Notes: generated from the sequence alone by a model not told the origin. Shown: positions 42,403 through 51,441, counted from the stretch's first letter. The stretch: 64,000 nt of DNA from an uncultured Clostridia bacterium (GCA_944328445.1 CALVHO010000004.1:47632-111631), one strand, 5' to 3'. Translations and numbers: made by a program.

Positions 42403-43891
42403 CCAGGACCTTCAGCCAGCGCGGCTGCGCCAGGTCGAGGGCGAACAGGAACAGCGCCTCCGCGGCGAGCATGACCGCGCCGCACAGAATGGCCGCGGCG
42501 ACGGCCGGCAGAAACGAGGCGAGCAGGTTGCGCAGCAGCGAACCGAACAAAACGGCGGGCAGCATGGTCAGCGCCGCGAGGCAGGCGTGCCTGGCAAAGC
42601 ACACCTTTTCCTTGCTCTTTTTCCCGATGAGCCGCAGGTTCAGCGCCATGGTGACGGCGGAGCCCGCCGCGCTGCCCGCCGTCAGCGCGTACACCCCGCA
42701 AAAGCGCGGCAGCGCCCACACGCAGGCCAGCGTCACCGCCGCGCCCAACAGGTAGTAGAGGCAGGTCTGCTTTTCGCACCCCAAAGAATTGAGCACGCCG
42801 GTGGAGATCATGCACAGCCCCGCGGGCAGCAGCAAAAAGCAGCTGTTGCGGATGATGCGCCCGCTCTCGGGGTCGGAAAAGAGCAGCACGCCCGCGTCCT
42901 CGCCCAAAACGAACAGCGGCGGCGTGAGCAGGCAGACGATGAGCACGGTGACGCGGATGGCCTTTTCGATGTCCTGTTTGAGCCTGTCGTGGCGGCCGCG
43001 GAAATAGTGTTCGGCCAGTTCGGGCACCATCACCAGCGCGAGCGAGCCGATGAGCGTGGAGGGGATGGCGAGCACGGGCATGCTCATGCCCATGGCCACG
43101 CCGATGCGCCCCATGGCCTCCTGCGGGGTGAGCCCCGCGGCGATCAGCCGCGCGGGCAGGAGCAGGCTCACGGCCGAATTGACGAGCGCGTTGGAAGTGC
43201 GCATTCCCGTCAGCGGCAGGGCGGAAGCGAGCAGCGGCCGCAGCTGTCGGCGCGGGCTGCGCAGCCGCCCGCCCTTGGCAAAAAACCAGACCGCCGCCAG
43301 CGTGAAGGAGACGAGGTAAGACGCCGCCACCGCCGCCGCCACCCGCCGCGCGCCGTCGAACACGTCCGTCATGTTCATGACCAGCAGCACGCCGGCGCCG
43401 ATCATGCACAGCTCCTCGATGAGGTCGATGACGCAATAGGGCACGAACTGCTTGTTCCCCCAAAGCACGCCGCGGATGACCGAATACACCGCGTTGAAGG
43501 TGAGCGCGGGCAGCAGCACGAGCAGCACCGACATGCAGCGCGGGTCCGAAAAGAGGAAATCGAACCACCCGTGCCCGAAGTACAGCAGCGCGAACACGGG
43601 CAGCGAAAAGGCGAGCGCGCACACCAGCGCGGCGGCCACCACCGATTGCTGCGCGCGGGGGTTGTTTTTGGCGCGGTATTTCGTGATGAGGCGCGAAACG
43701 GTCAGCGGCAGCCCCGAAGCCGCCGCCGTCGCCAGCACGGCGAACACCGAAAGCGCCGTCTGGTACAGCCCCATGCCCTCCGCGCCGAGGGTGCGCGAGA
43801 GCACGATGCGGTACACGAACCCGAAAAACCGTTCCGCCACCGAAAAGGCGGTCACACACGCCGCCGCCCTGTAAATGTTCTGCCTGCTCAA
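42389..43891 (-). CDS. MOP-superfamily flippase, SpoVB/MurJ-like polysaccharide exporter
   Basis: Multi-pass lipid-linked oligosaccharide flippase of about 12-14 helices. The protein begins SRQNIYRAAACVTAFSVAERFFGFVYRI and continues RTLGAEGMGLYQTALSVFAV and GLPLTVSRLITKY, the conserved first-helix pattern of SpoVB/YtgP. Gly, Ala and Leu-rich helices fill the rest, with MGMSMPVLAIPSTLIGSLALV and ISTGVLNSLGCEKQ matching the second half. SpoVB-type proteins serve spore-cortex or wall precursor transport, inferred here. A TTG at 43891 behind GACGAGG gives the best ribosome site; an ATG at 43927 would add 12 residues. It converges on and overlaps folT. Confidence 0.85.
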   Translation of the reverse strand: MSRQNIYRAAACVTAFSVAERFFGFVYRIVLSRTLGAEGMGLYQTALSVFAVLATAAASGLPLTVSRLITKYRAKNNPRAQQSVVAAALVCALAFSLPVFALLYFGHGWFDFLFSDPRCMSVLLVLLPALTFNAVYSVIRGVLWGNKQFVPYCVIDLIEELCMIGAGVLLVMNMTDVFDGARRVAAAVAASYLVSFTLAAVWFFAKGGRLRSPRRQLRPLLASALPLTGMRTSNALVNSAVSLLLPARLIAAGLTPQEAMGRIGVAMGMSMPVLAIPSTLIGSLALVMVPELAEHYFRGRHDRLKQDIEKAIRVTVLIVCLLTPPLFVLGEDAGVLLFSDPESGRIIRNSCFLLLPAGLCMISTGVLNSLGCEKQTCLYYLLGAAVTLACVWALPRFCGVYALTAGSAAGSAVTMALNLRLIGKKSKEKVCFARHACLAALTMLPAVLFGSLLRNLLASFLPAVAAAILCGAVMLAAEALFLFALDLAQPRWLKVLVRRS

Positions 43892-44036
43892 CCGACACCT
43901 CGTCCCGCCCGCGGCGCATTTTGTCATACTATGTATAATGCCCCGCGCCGCCGTTTATGCCGCGCCGTTTGGTGCGGGCACGAACGCGCCCCGCCGCTTT
44001 CCCCTTATAAAAGCCGCGGGCAAAGAGCAAAGCCCG

Positions 44037-44066
44037 TTGCATACGCGGGGCGGGGCCGCATAGGAT
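44037..44066 (+). promoter_or_regulatory. Possible promoter of the LysM gene
   Basis: TTGCAT (44037-44042), 18-bp spacer, TAGGAT (44061-44066), about 37 bases before the ATG. Confidence 0.55.
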
Positions 44067-44102
44067 AATGGTAAAAACGCGCTTCGGCGGCGAGGAGGGA
44101 GC

Positions 44103-44423
44103 ATGTATACGCTGACGGACGAACCTGCCAACCCCTTGGGATTGTATTGCGTGAAGGCGGGAGACACCCTTGCCGCCTTCGCCGAAGCGGCGGGGGTGAC
44201 GCCCGCGGCCGTCATAGCCGAAAACGCCTTGCGCGCCTTCCCGCCCGCGGGCGCGCTGCTGTGCCTGCCGCCCGCCGCGGGCGCGGTGTACACCGTGCGC
44301 GCGGAGGACACCCTCTCTTCCCTTTGCCGCCGCTTCGGCGTGCGCGAAGAGGACTTCGTCCGCCAAAACGGCTGCGCCTACGTGTGGCCCACCCAGCGCG
44401 TCCGCCTCCCGCGCCCGCGGTAA
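44103..44423 (+). CDS. Small protein with two LysM domains and no signal peptide
   Basis: A 106-residue protein made almost wholly of two LysM repeats: residues about 14-57 (YCVKAGDTLAAFAEAAGV ending LLCLPP) and 63-104 (YTVRAEDTLSSLCRRFGV ending QRVRLP). LysM binds N-acetylglucosamine polymers such as peptidoglycan. There is no signal peptide, as in some spore-coat LysM proteins assembled from the mother cell (SafA, SipL), so a spore role is possible but only inferred from this and from the SpoVB-like and Cys-rich neighbours. ATG 44103 has GAGGAGG upstream. A 37-bp repeat array starts at its end. Confidence 0.8.
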   Translation: MYTLTDEPANPLGLYCVKAGDTLAAFAEAAGVTPAAVIAENALRAFPPAGALLCLPPAAGAVYTVRAEDTLSSLCRRFGVREEDFVRQNGCAYVWPTQRVRLPRPR

Positions 44424-44514
44424 CGCCTTGCCCGTTCGCGCCCGCGCATGCCCGCGGTAACGCCTTGCCCGTTCACGCCCGCGCATGCCCGCGGTAACGC
44501 TTTGCCCGTTCACG
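44414..44514. repeat. 37-bp tandem repeats overlapping the end of the LysM gene
   Basis: Units beginning CCCGCGGTAACGCCTTGCCC start at 44414, 44451 and 44488 (37 bases apart), the third incomplete and slightly changed. The first unit contains the stop codon of the LysM gene. Confidence 0.88.
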
Positions 44515-44586
44515 GACATATATTGGATATAGAGAGGACGCACGGCGTTGCGGTCTCTTGGAATTTGCACCATTCGGAGGTCAAAC

Positions 44587-45264
44587 ATGTCCTTTTTCTC
44601 CAATTTCCAGACGGACAAATGCCCCGGGCCCATCAACGGCAACCCCGTGAGCGGCCTCAATGAAAAGGTCTGTCTGCAAGCGCAGCGCGTGTTCGACGCC
44701 TGCATCAAACAGGGGCAGAGCGACGGCATCGTCCTCAACCTCACCGACCCCGTGCCCGCCGCGCCTACATACCCGCTCACCTTCATCAGCGCGCGCAGCA
44801 TGACGTCCGCGGGCACCGTTACCGCCTTCCAGGTGGACCGCCTGCCCGACCGCGCGGGTTGCGCCCGCGTGCAGGCCACCGTCGACATCCCCGTCGAGGT
44901 CGTCTATACGGACGCCAACGGCACCGAGGGCAAGGCGGGCGCCACCGTCACCGTCAACGAAGACGTCATCCTCTTCGTTCCGCAGCCCTCCATCATGCCG
45001 TACGAAGTGCAGTGCGTGGTCAGCGCCGTGGCGCCCGAGGGCACATTCAATGCCGAAAACAACACCTTCACCGTCAACATGTGCATCACGGTCATCTTGA
45101 AGATCGTCATCAACGTCGACCTGTTGGTGCCCAGTTACGGCTATTGCGTGATCCCGCCCGCGCAGGAATACACGCAGGAAGTGTGCGCGGGGTTTTTCGA
45201 GCTTCCTCTGTACCCGCAGGGCAGCGGCGGGGATGGCTGCTGCAAAAACGGCTGCTGCAAGTAG
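44587..45264 (+). CDS. Unknown beta-rich protein with a Cys-rich C-terminus
   Basis: A 225-residue protein without signal peptide, not assigned to a family. Residues 60-200 alternate strands such as CARVQATVDIPVEVVYTDA, GATVTVNEDVILFVPQ and MCITVILKIVINVDLLVP, reminiscent of SPOCS (spore/coat-type) beta domains. Cysteines are spread through it and the tail is GDGCCKNGCCK. GGAGG at 44576-44580 supports the ATG. Its position after the LysM gene recalls SipL, which fuses SPOCS-like and LysM domains, so a coat or exosporium role is conceivable. That link is speculative. A strong terminator follows. Confidence 0.55.
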   Translation: MSFFSNFQTDKCPGPINGNPVSGLNEKVCLQAQRVFDACIKQGQSDGIVLNLTDPVPAAPTYPLTFISARSMTSAGTVTAFQVDRLPDRAGCARVQATVDIPVEVVYTDANGTEGKAGATVTVNEDVILFVPQPSIMPYEVQCVVSAVAPEGTFNAENNTFTVNMCITVILKIVINVDLLVPSYGYCVIPPAQEYTQEVCAGFFELPLYPQGSGGDGCCKNGCCK

Positions 45265-45330
45265 CGCCTGCATCGCGGCAGGGGGAGGCGCAAAAAATCG
45301 TACACGTTCCCGCAATTTTATAGCCGACGC

Positions 45331-45374
45331 GGCCGCGGGCCGCCCGCAAGGGCGCCCCGCGGCCGTTGTTTTTT
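45331..45374 (+). terminator. Intrinsic terminator after the Cys-rich protein gene
   Basis: Outer stem GGCCGCGGG/CCCGCGGCC (45331-45339 with 45356-45364), inner stem CGCCC/GGGCG closed by a GCAA tetraloop, then GTTGTTTTTT. Confidence 0.9.
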
Positions 45375-45489
45375 GCCGTTTTTGCGGCCGCCGCGGGGTG
45401 AACGTTGCATGCAAAAATCTTATATTTCACCTCGGTAAAAAGGTGCGCAAAATTCTATGTTATGTCCATAGTGTGGTTAGAAATCTCCA

Positions 45490-45519
45490 TTTACAAAAAA
45501 CCATGTGTAGACTTATAAT
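45490..45519 (+). promoter_or_regulatory. Promoter at the head of the glycan locus
   Basis: TTTACA (45490-45495), 18-bp spacer, TATAAT (45514-45519) in a short A+T-rich stretch, 45 bases before the lipoprotein start. Confidence 0.83.
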
Positions 45520-45563
45520 TTTAGGTGTAGAAAATTTTTTGCATTTTATGGGGGAAATGAACG

Positions 45564-46598
45564 ATGCGGAAGAGATTTGCATTGCCTGCTCTTATTCTGG
45601 CCGCGCTCGTGGGGGTGTGCGTGCTGTTTGCAGGCTGCACGCCCGCGGCGGGGCCCGAACCCGAGCCCGTGGTCGTGCAGACCCCGGAGCCTACGTTTAC
45701 CACGACCGATCTCTTTTCGTGTGGCACCGCGAACGTGCGCATGGCGGACGCCTCCGTGGCCGCCGACCGCGTGGATAAGAGCGGCGTCCTCCTTGAAAAC
45801 GTGAACAGCGTCAAGCAGTACACGGGCACCATCAACGCCAAATTCGAGGGCAACACGGCCATCTCCTTCGGCTTCCGCAGGGGCGCGCCGTCCTCGTACC
45901 GCCGCTTTACCTTCACCGTCAATTCCCTCCGCCGCTCCGAGAGCTTCCGCGTCATCTACGAATCGACGGACGATCCTTCCTGGGCAGGCGAGGTCGCGCC
46001 CAAAACGGAGGAGTTCGGGTGGTGCGCCCGCGGCGAGTCCGGCGTGTATGTGCAGTGGGGAGACGAAGTGCGCTCTTCCCGCTATTGGAACTGGGACGGC
46101 CCTGACCCTGATAAGCCGGGCGATGAAAAATACAGAATGAACAACAAAAACTTTGAAACCGGCTTGGCGCTCGCGTCGCCCATGTTCGGCGGCACGGGAG
46201 TAAACGAGGGGGATCTCGTCGACGGCAAAGAGTACGGTTTCGGCCTCTTGTACGGCACCCTCTACCTCGAATGGACGGCGAGCGGCGTGCTGGAAATTTC
46301 CGTTTCCGATCGCTGGCACAGAGAATCTCCCCGCCTCATCGCCGCGTTCGACGGCACGAGCGAAGGCTTTGGTTACGACTTGGCAACGGGCAGCTGGGGC
46401 CTTCCCCGCATGGACATCGACGACGGCTACACCATCAACTTCACGGTGGAAACGTTCGGCGGCCTCAAAGAGGGCGAGCCGCTCGTCGCGCCCGACGTGT
46501 ATTTTTATGAACTGAAAAGCGGCGAACGCGGCAAGGAGAGGACCTATCCGCTCTCCGCGGCCAAGATCGACGAGCCGCCTTTTTACCAAGCCATGTAG
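45564..46598 (+). CDS. Exported lipoprotein with one copy of the locus-specific surface domain
   Basis: A 344-residue lipoprotein: signal peptide with LFAGC lipobox (Cys25), a Pro/Glu linker, then one domain of about 270 residues. Blocks such as FEGNTAISFGFRRG, FTFTVNSLRRSESFRVIYES, GVYVQWGDEV, LYLEWTASGVLEISVSDRWH and LPRMDIDDGYTINFTVE align in order with the three repeats of the 1509-residue protein encoded next. The pattern suggests a beta-sandwich glycan-binding domain. No catalytic residues are evident. It is the first gene after the 45490 promoter and is followed by a hairpin terminator, so it may be expressed apart from the rest of the locus. Confidence 0.65.
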   Translation: MRKRFALPALILAALVGVCVLFAGCTPAAGPEPEPVVVQTPEPTFTTTDLFSCGTANVRMADASVAADRVDKSGVLLENVNSVKQYTGTINAKFEGNTAISFGFRRGAPSSYRRFTFTVNSLRRSESFRVIYESTDDPSWAGEVAPKTEEFGWCARGESGVYVQWGDEVRSSRYWNWDGPDPDKPGDEKYRMNNKNFETGLALASPMFGGTGVNEGDLVDGKEYGFGLLYGTLYLEWTASGVLEISVSDRWHRESPRLIAAFDGTSEGFGYDLATGSWGLPRMDIDDGYTINFTVETFGGLKEGEPLVAPDVYFYELKSGERGKERTYPLSAAKIDEPPFYQAM

Positions 46599-46654
46599 CG
46601 GCATATAGCGTGGAGGCGCGCTTTGCGCCTTCCCGCTGTTTCTTTTGTTTGCCC

Positions 46655-46709
46655 GCGGCGGCTCCGCCGCTTTGTTCACAAAAATCTCGGGCTTCGCCCT
46701 GCGATTTTT
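46655..46709 (+). terminator. Two hairpins after the lipoprotein gene, the second terminator-like
   Basis: GCGGCGG/CCGCCGC (46655-46661 with 46664-46670), then AAAAATC/GATTTTT (46680-46686 with 46703-46709) enclosing GGGC/GCCC. The A- and T-rich arms make the second usable on either strand. Confidence 0.7.
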
Positions 46710-46767
46710 CGTGAGGGCTTTGGTCGTATTTATAAATAGCAAAAGATAAGGATACATCCTCAATTCT

Positions 46768-46819
46768 ACACTCTACATTCTACACTCTACATTGGGAAAA
46801 GCCCGCCACACTCTACATT
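46768..46819. repeat. Three copies of ACACTCTACATT in the spacer before the giant surface protein
   Basis: ACACTCTACATT occurs at 46768, 46782 and 46808. The last two are followed by GGGAAAAGCCC and GGGCAAAGCCC. The spacing is irregular (14 and 26 bases). They may be regulator sites or slippage remnants; no convincing promoter was found between them and the gene at 46898. Confidence 0.65.
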
Positions 46820-46897
46820 GGGCAAAGCCCCGCACTATTTTTCATTGTTCAAGCGGCCGCAAAAGCGGTTGTGATATAGGATACAGGAGGTAAATGA

Positions 46898-49800
46898 ATG
46901 TTTGCAAAGATCGGCATGAAAAAGAGACTGCTCGTTGCCGCCTTGGCTATGGCCATGGTGGTATCCTGCGTTTGCGGCCTCTTTTCCATCGGTGCGAATG
47001 CAGCGGACGAGGGCGCATTTGACACGGCGCAGCTCGTCACTGTCACGGCCGGCGACGCGACCGTCTCGGCGGCCACCAAGTACACGATGAAGGGTGATTT
47101 GGACAACGGCACCGCTGCCGCGGGACAGGAAGTCGGCTCGCCGGGGCTGTACATTGACCAGCATGCAGACTATACGTGGAAGGCGGATTGGGGCAATGAA
47201 GCGGTCTATGCCTTTGCGGTGAACGGTCTGTTCAAAGATTCGTTCGGCATGAAGTTCCGCGTGCCCGGCGAAGGCTATTGGGATAATGAAACCGGAGGAG
47301 ATAGAGAAATCGTATTCACGGTGCAGTCCGTGGCTTCGCCTTCCTCCCGCTTTGAAGTGCACATGGGCGGGCATTGGCAGTCCTGGGGCTACGTCGCCTA
47401 CGATTGGAACGGCACGACCCTGTACCGTTCCAGGAATCGGTGGTCCAATAACGACACTGTGTACGTTACGAAAGATGATTGCACGAATATAGATAATGTG
47501 CAATTCTTCCCGCACATCGGCGCGTACAACGATGCGTACAACCACAACAATCTCGGCTATTTCGGCATCGAAAAGAACGGGAGCGACGCCTATGACGTCG
47601 TGCTGTGGAGCACGGACTATTCTGCGCGCAAAGTTTTGGCCACGTTCAGCGAGGATCCGAACAGCTATGACGCCGAGGCCGCCGTGGGGAGCAGCAACTA
47701 CAACCTGCCCAAACTGGACATGTCCGCGGGCTACACGGTGGAGATCTCCGTCACCGAAAAGGTGCTCAACAAAACCCTCGACTTTTTGATCGACTCCTTT
47801 GCCACGAGCACCACGGGCGACCCGTACGCCGGAGGCGGCACGCAGTTCAGCATGCAGAGCGCCATGCTTGAAAGCGGCGCCCCGCAGTTCTACACCGACT
47901 GGCAGAACGCGGGCAAGACGGCAGGTGAAGCCAACGACGTGAAAAAGCTCGTTTCCCTTGGCGCGGGCGTACAGGCGACCCCCGCCGTGCAGTACGTAAA
48001 GGGCGGCACCTTCACGGAGAGCAGCGCCTCGCCCGAGGCCTCGCGCCTGGGCACGCGCGGCATGCTCATCGCGCCGCAGGAGCTCGGCAACGGCACCAAC
48101 ACCTATAAATTCTCCTTCAACGGCGTGTTCAAGGGGGATACAAACATCCTCTGGTCCGTCCCCGGGGAGAGCAAAACGGCAGGGGAGGCCAAGCGCGTCG
48201 TGTTCACCGTCACCTCGGTGAGCAACCCGCAGGATACCTTCCGCGTCGTGTGGCAGAGCCCCTGGCAGTCCACCAACTACGTGGAATACACCTATCCCGG
48301 CCGCGACGGTGCCGTCCCGCAGACGCTCTACCGCGCCGCCGACCCCACCTATAACACCAACGGAGACGGCGTGCAGGGCATCGTGTACTACGCCCTGGCG
48401 AGCGACGGCGGCGCCCTCGGCGGCGGCGACAGCAACATGAAGATCCAATACGCGCCGCAGATGGGCGTCCTGGATTGGGGCGGCGCCGCGGCCGAGCCCG
48501 GCCTGTTCCGCCTCGAACAGCAGGACGGCGCCATGAACGTGCAGGCGGTCTGGGGCAAGGACGATTGGACGGGCGTTACGACCATGGCGTCCTTCTGCGA
48601 CGATTTTTCCACCTTCACGCCGACGGACAAGCTCGAAAGCGCCGAGGGCGACCTCGACTACAACCTGCCCAAGCTCGACATGGAGGGTGGCTACACCATC
48701 TCGGTGGAAGTGACCACCAACGCCCGCTTCATGCTGCACGGCATCGAAACGGAAAACGACATCGTCGACTGCAAGCAGGAAAATTATCTCTCCACCCCGT
48801 CCTTCTACACCGATTGGCAGAATACCACGCTGATCGGGCTGGACGATTTCGATTACCTCTACTATCTCTACAAGGGCCTGCAAACCGAGCTGCCCGCGCC
48901 CACCGTCACCAAGGGCGGCGCGGTGCAGGATGTGACCCCGACCGTCACCGTCAAAACGCCGTCCAACCAAAGCGGTGCGCCGTATGACGGGGGCGCCTAC
49001 ACCTTCAGCGAGGTGGGGCAGTACACCATCGAATACAGTGCGGAAGGCAAGACGGTAACACTTGTCTGTTACGTGAAGTATGAAAGCGGTAAACCCGTCA
49101 AAGAGATCGTCACGGCGTCGGGCGCGCAGGTCGCGCAGGGCGCCAACACCCGCGGCAGGGCGGGCCTCACCGTCTCGAACGGCGGGCAGGCCGCAGGATA
49201 CAGCGGCAGCCTGGCGGGCAAGTTCTTCGGGGATATGTCCATCGACTTTGAATTCCCGCACAGCTTCACAAACGGCGTCACCAACAACGAAGAATTCACC
49301 TTCACCATCTGCGATACGGAAGGGAACGCCGTGTTCGACGTCGTCTACCGCAACGTGGGCTGGGCGACGGCCGTGTACGTGCGCATGGGAGACGCCGTCC
49401 GCGCCCTCATCGAGGACGGCAGCGGCGACAATTGGAGCAACGAGCAGTGCGTGATGTATTACCGCGTCCCCACAGGCGAGGAGTGCCTCGTGTACCCCGG
49501 CGCCGGCACGAACTACACGGACGGCTACGGCACCTTGCAGCTCGTGTGGGGCAATGACGGCGCGCTCAACGTGCGCGTGACCGACCGCAACCACAACTCC
49601 CTGACCCTCGCCGCGTTTGACGGCTCGCAGCCGTACAGCGGGGACGATATGCAGGACGGCAAACTCATCCTCGATATGGACGAGGCCCGCCCTTACGGCC
49701 TGCCCAAGCTGGACAACCTGCGCGAAGGCGGCTTCACCGTCAAGTTCTCGTCCTCGACGGGCACGCTGCCCGTCACCTTCCTGGCCGTGAACGGCATTTC

Positions 49801-51427
49801 GCTGGGTGTACCCCGCGGCCTGGCCTTGACGAGCGACTCCGCCATGCGGCTGTACGCGGGCGAAAAGGCCTTCGTCGAAGGCAGCACCGTCTACGTCATG
49901 CATAAGGAAGATCCCGGCACGGTGCACCTGGTGTATGCCAACAGCACCTTCGCCAATGCGGGCGCGCAGTTTGCGGCTTCGTGGAGCCTGGACGGGGCGG
50001 TCATCAATAAGCCCATCGCCGAGCTGCAAACAGAAATGAACGCAGGGCAGCAATATCCTATCGAGCTCAAATCGGTCGATTATGTAAGCGGTGGCGGTTA
50101 CGAGGACTATTCGTTCACGCTGAATGTGGAAAACCGCCGCACGCTCTCCGTCGATTTGGCTGGCGGGCAGACGATGGCGGGCGAAAAGGAGGTAGGCAGC
50201 ATCGACTTCTCCGACCATACCCGCTTCCTCCTCTCCGTGCCCGAAGTGGAGCGCGCCTTCTGGGTGTTCGACGGCTGGAAGTGGAGCGCGGGCAGCAACG
50301 GCGGCGATTGGAACAACTCCTTCGACAGCCTTCCCAATTACAGCGCGGATGCCGCGAATGTCGCCTTCACCGCGAAGTGGAAGGACGTGACCCCCGCCAC
50401 CGTCGTCTTGAACGGCGTAAAGAGCGAGACGATCATCGCCGCCAAAGAGGGCGCCAAATTCACGATCTCCGAGAGCGACGTCATCGCCTCCGACGCGGCC
50501 CAGCCCGAAAATGTGAAGCTCACCATCGAGTACAAAAAAGTGGGCGACGCCGATTGGACCACGCTGGAAGGAGAATCTACCACCATCAGCGTGGGCGATG
50601 AAGTGGCCGTTTGGGAGATCAGATACACCGTGACCGACAACACGAACGGCAATGTTTCCATCACGCGCACCGTGCGTTCGATGGAGCGCACCGCGCCCGT
50701 CATCACCGTCGGCCAGCATGTCGACAGCGTGTACGAGGGCTTCGGCGTCAATGTCGATGTGGCCACCGCCGTCGACTTCGCGGGCGAACCCGTCGACGTC
50801 ACCGTCAACGTGTCCAAGGACGGCGTGCTTTACAACGACCAGGTCAAAAACGGCGTGTTCACGCCCACCGAAACGGGCGTCTACAAGGTGGTCTTTACCG
50901 CCAAGGACAGCGTGGACGAGACCCTCATCGGCTACGCCGAAATGATCGTGACCGTCCTGGCCGATACCGAGGCGCCCGTCATCGACGTCACCTTTGAGGA
51001 CAGGGTCGTGCAGCCCGGCACCACGATCACGCTGCCTTCCGCCGTCGCGAACGACAATGCCGACGCGAACGTGCAGCTCGTCGTCACCGTTACCTACGGC
51101 ACCGAGTCCGTGACCGTGCAGAACAATTCGTTCGTGGCCGAAAAGGCAGGCACCTACACCATCACCTGGACCGCGAAGGACAGCGCGGGCAACAACACGA
51201 CCCGCATCGCGCGCGTCACCGTCTCGCCCGAAGGCCCCGCAGGGGGTACGGGCGGCGTCGGCGGGGGCGGCGCCACCGTGTGGGTGATCGTGGGCGTGGC
51301 CGCCGTCGTCGTGGCCGCCGCCGTCGTGACGGTCGTGCTCGTCGTGCGCAAAAAGAAAAAGGCAGCAGCCGCCGCCGCGGAAGAATACGCCGCGGATGAG
51401 GACGGCCAAAACAACGATATCCAATAA
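46898..51427 (+). CDS. 1509-residue modular surface protein with three glycan-binding-like repeats, Ig-like domains and a C-terminal membrane anchor
   Basis: A signal peptide (cleavage near ANA/AD, residues 35-36) is followed by repeat 1 (about 88-311), repeat 2 (394-625), an Ig-like domain (666-730), repeat 3 (763-968), a region with an InlB B-repeat-like FDGWKWSAG...AFTAKW motif (about 1115-1165), and three Ig-like domains (about 1165-1445, each closing with FTAKDS- or WTAKDSAGN-type strands). Then come a Gly linker, a transmembrane helix (about 1460-1484), KKKK and a 20-residue acidic tail. Repeats 1-3 share NGxFKGD, FTVxSV, YV, LYR and LPKLDMxxGYT signatures. No LPXTG motif is present; anchoring is by the helix. 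ATG 46898 has AGGAGG upstream. It is probably a surface glycan receptor of the downstream uptake system. Confidence 0.7.
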   Translation: MFAKIGMKKRLLVAALAMAMVVSCVCGLFSIGANAADEGAFDTAQLVTVTAGDATVSAATKYTMKGDLDNGTAAAGQEVGSPGLYIDQHADYTWKADWGNEAVYAFAVNGLFKDSFGMKFRVPGEGYWDNETGGDREIVFTVQSVASPSSRFEVHMGGHWQSWGYVAYDWNGTTLYRSRNRWSNNDTVYVTKDDCTNIDNVQFFPHIGAYNDAYNHNNLGYFGIEKNGSDAYDVVLWSTDYSARKVLATFSEDPNSYDAEAAVGSSNYNLPKLDMSAGYTVEISVTEKVLNKTLDFLIDSFATSTTGDPYAGGGTQFSMQSAMLESGAPQFYTDWQNAGKTAGEANDVKKLVSLGAGVQATPAVQYVKGGTFTESSASPEASRLGTRGMLIAPQELGNGTNTYKFSFNGVFKGDTNILWSVPGESKTAGEAKRVVFTVTSVSNPQDTFRVVWQSPWQSTNYVEYTYPGRDGAVPQTLYRAADPTYNTNGDGVQGIVYYALASDGGALGGGDSNMKIQYAPQMGVLDWGGAAAEPGLFRLEQQDGAMNVQAVWGKDDWTGVTTMASFCDDFSTFTPTDKLESAEGDLDYNLPKLDMEGGYTISVEVTTNARFMLHGIETENDIVDCKQENYLSTPSFYTDWQNTTLIGLDDFDYLYYLYKGLQTELPAPTVTKGGAVQDVTPTVTVKTPSNQSGAPYDGGAYTFSEVGQYTIEYSAEGKTVTLVCYVKYESGKPVKEIVTASGAQVAQGANTRGRAGLTVSNGGQAAGYSGSLAGKFFGDMSIDFEFPHSFTNGVTNNEEFTFTICDTEGNAVFDVVYRNVGWATAVYVRMGDAVRALIEDGSGDNWSNEQCVMYYRVPTGEECLVYPGAGTNYTDGYGTLQLVWGNDGALNVRVTDRNHNSLTLAAFDGSQPYSGDDMQDGKLILDMDEARPYGLPKLDNLREGGFTVKFSSSTGTLPVTFLAVNGISLGVPRGLALTSDSAMRLYAGEKAFVEGSTVYVMHKEDPGTVHLVYANSTFANAGAQFAASWSLDGAVINKPIAELQTEMNAGQQYPIELKSVDYVSGGGYEDYSFTLNVENRRTLSVDLAGGQTMAGEKEVGSIDFSDHTRFLLSVPEVERAFWVFDGWKWSAGSNGGDWNNSFDSLPNYSADAANVAFTAKWKDVTPATVVLNGVKSETIIAAKEGAKFTISESDVIASDAAQPENVKLTIEYKKVGDADWTTLEGESTTISVGDEVAVWEIRYTVTDNTNGNVSITRTVRSMERTAPVITVGQHVDSVYEGFGVNVDVATAVDFAGEPVDVTVNVSKDGVLYNDQVKNGVFTPTETGVYKVVFTAKDSVDETLIGYAEMIVTVLADTEAPVIDVTFEDRVVQPGTTITLPSAVANDNADANVQLVVTVTYGTESVTVQNNSFVAEKAGTYTITWTAKDSAGNNTTRIARVTVSPEGPAGGTGGVGGGGATVWVIVGVAAVVVAAAVVTVVLVVRKKKKAAAAAAEEYAADEDGQNNDIQ

Positions 51428-51441
51428 GGAGGATAAACAAG

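Noticed and set aside
43892..43927. ATG start of the flippase at 43927
   Set aside because: Possible, but it lacks a ribosome site, while the TTG at 43891 follows GACGAGG; kept as an alternative.
43925..43960. Promoter for the flippase or LysM gene around TATAAT at 43934
   Set aside because: The -10-like hexamer is present, but neither strand has a matching -35.
44414..44514. CRISPR array or attachment site
   Set aside because: A simple tandem duplication of 37 bp without spacers; no integrase or tRNA target nearby.
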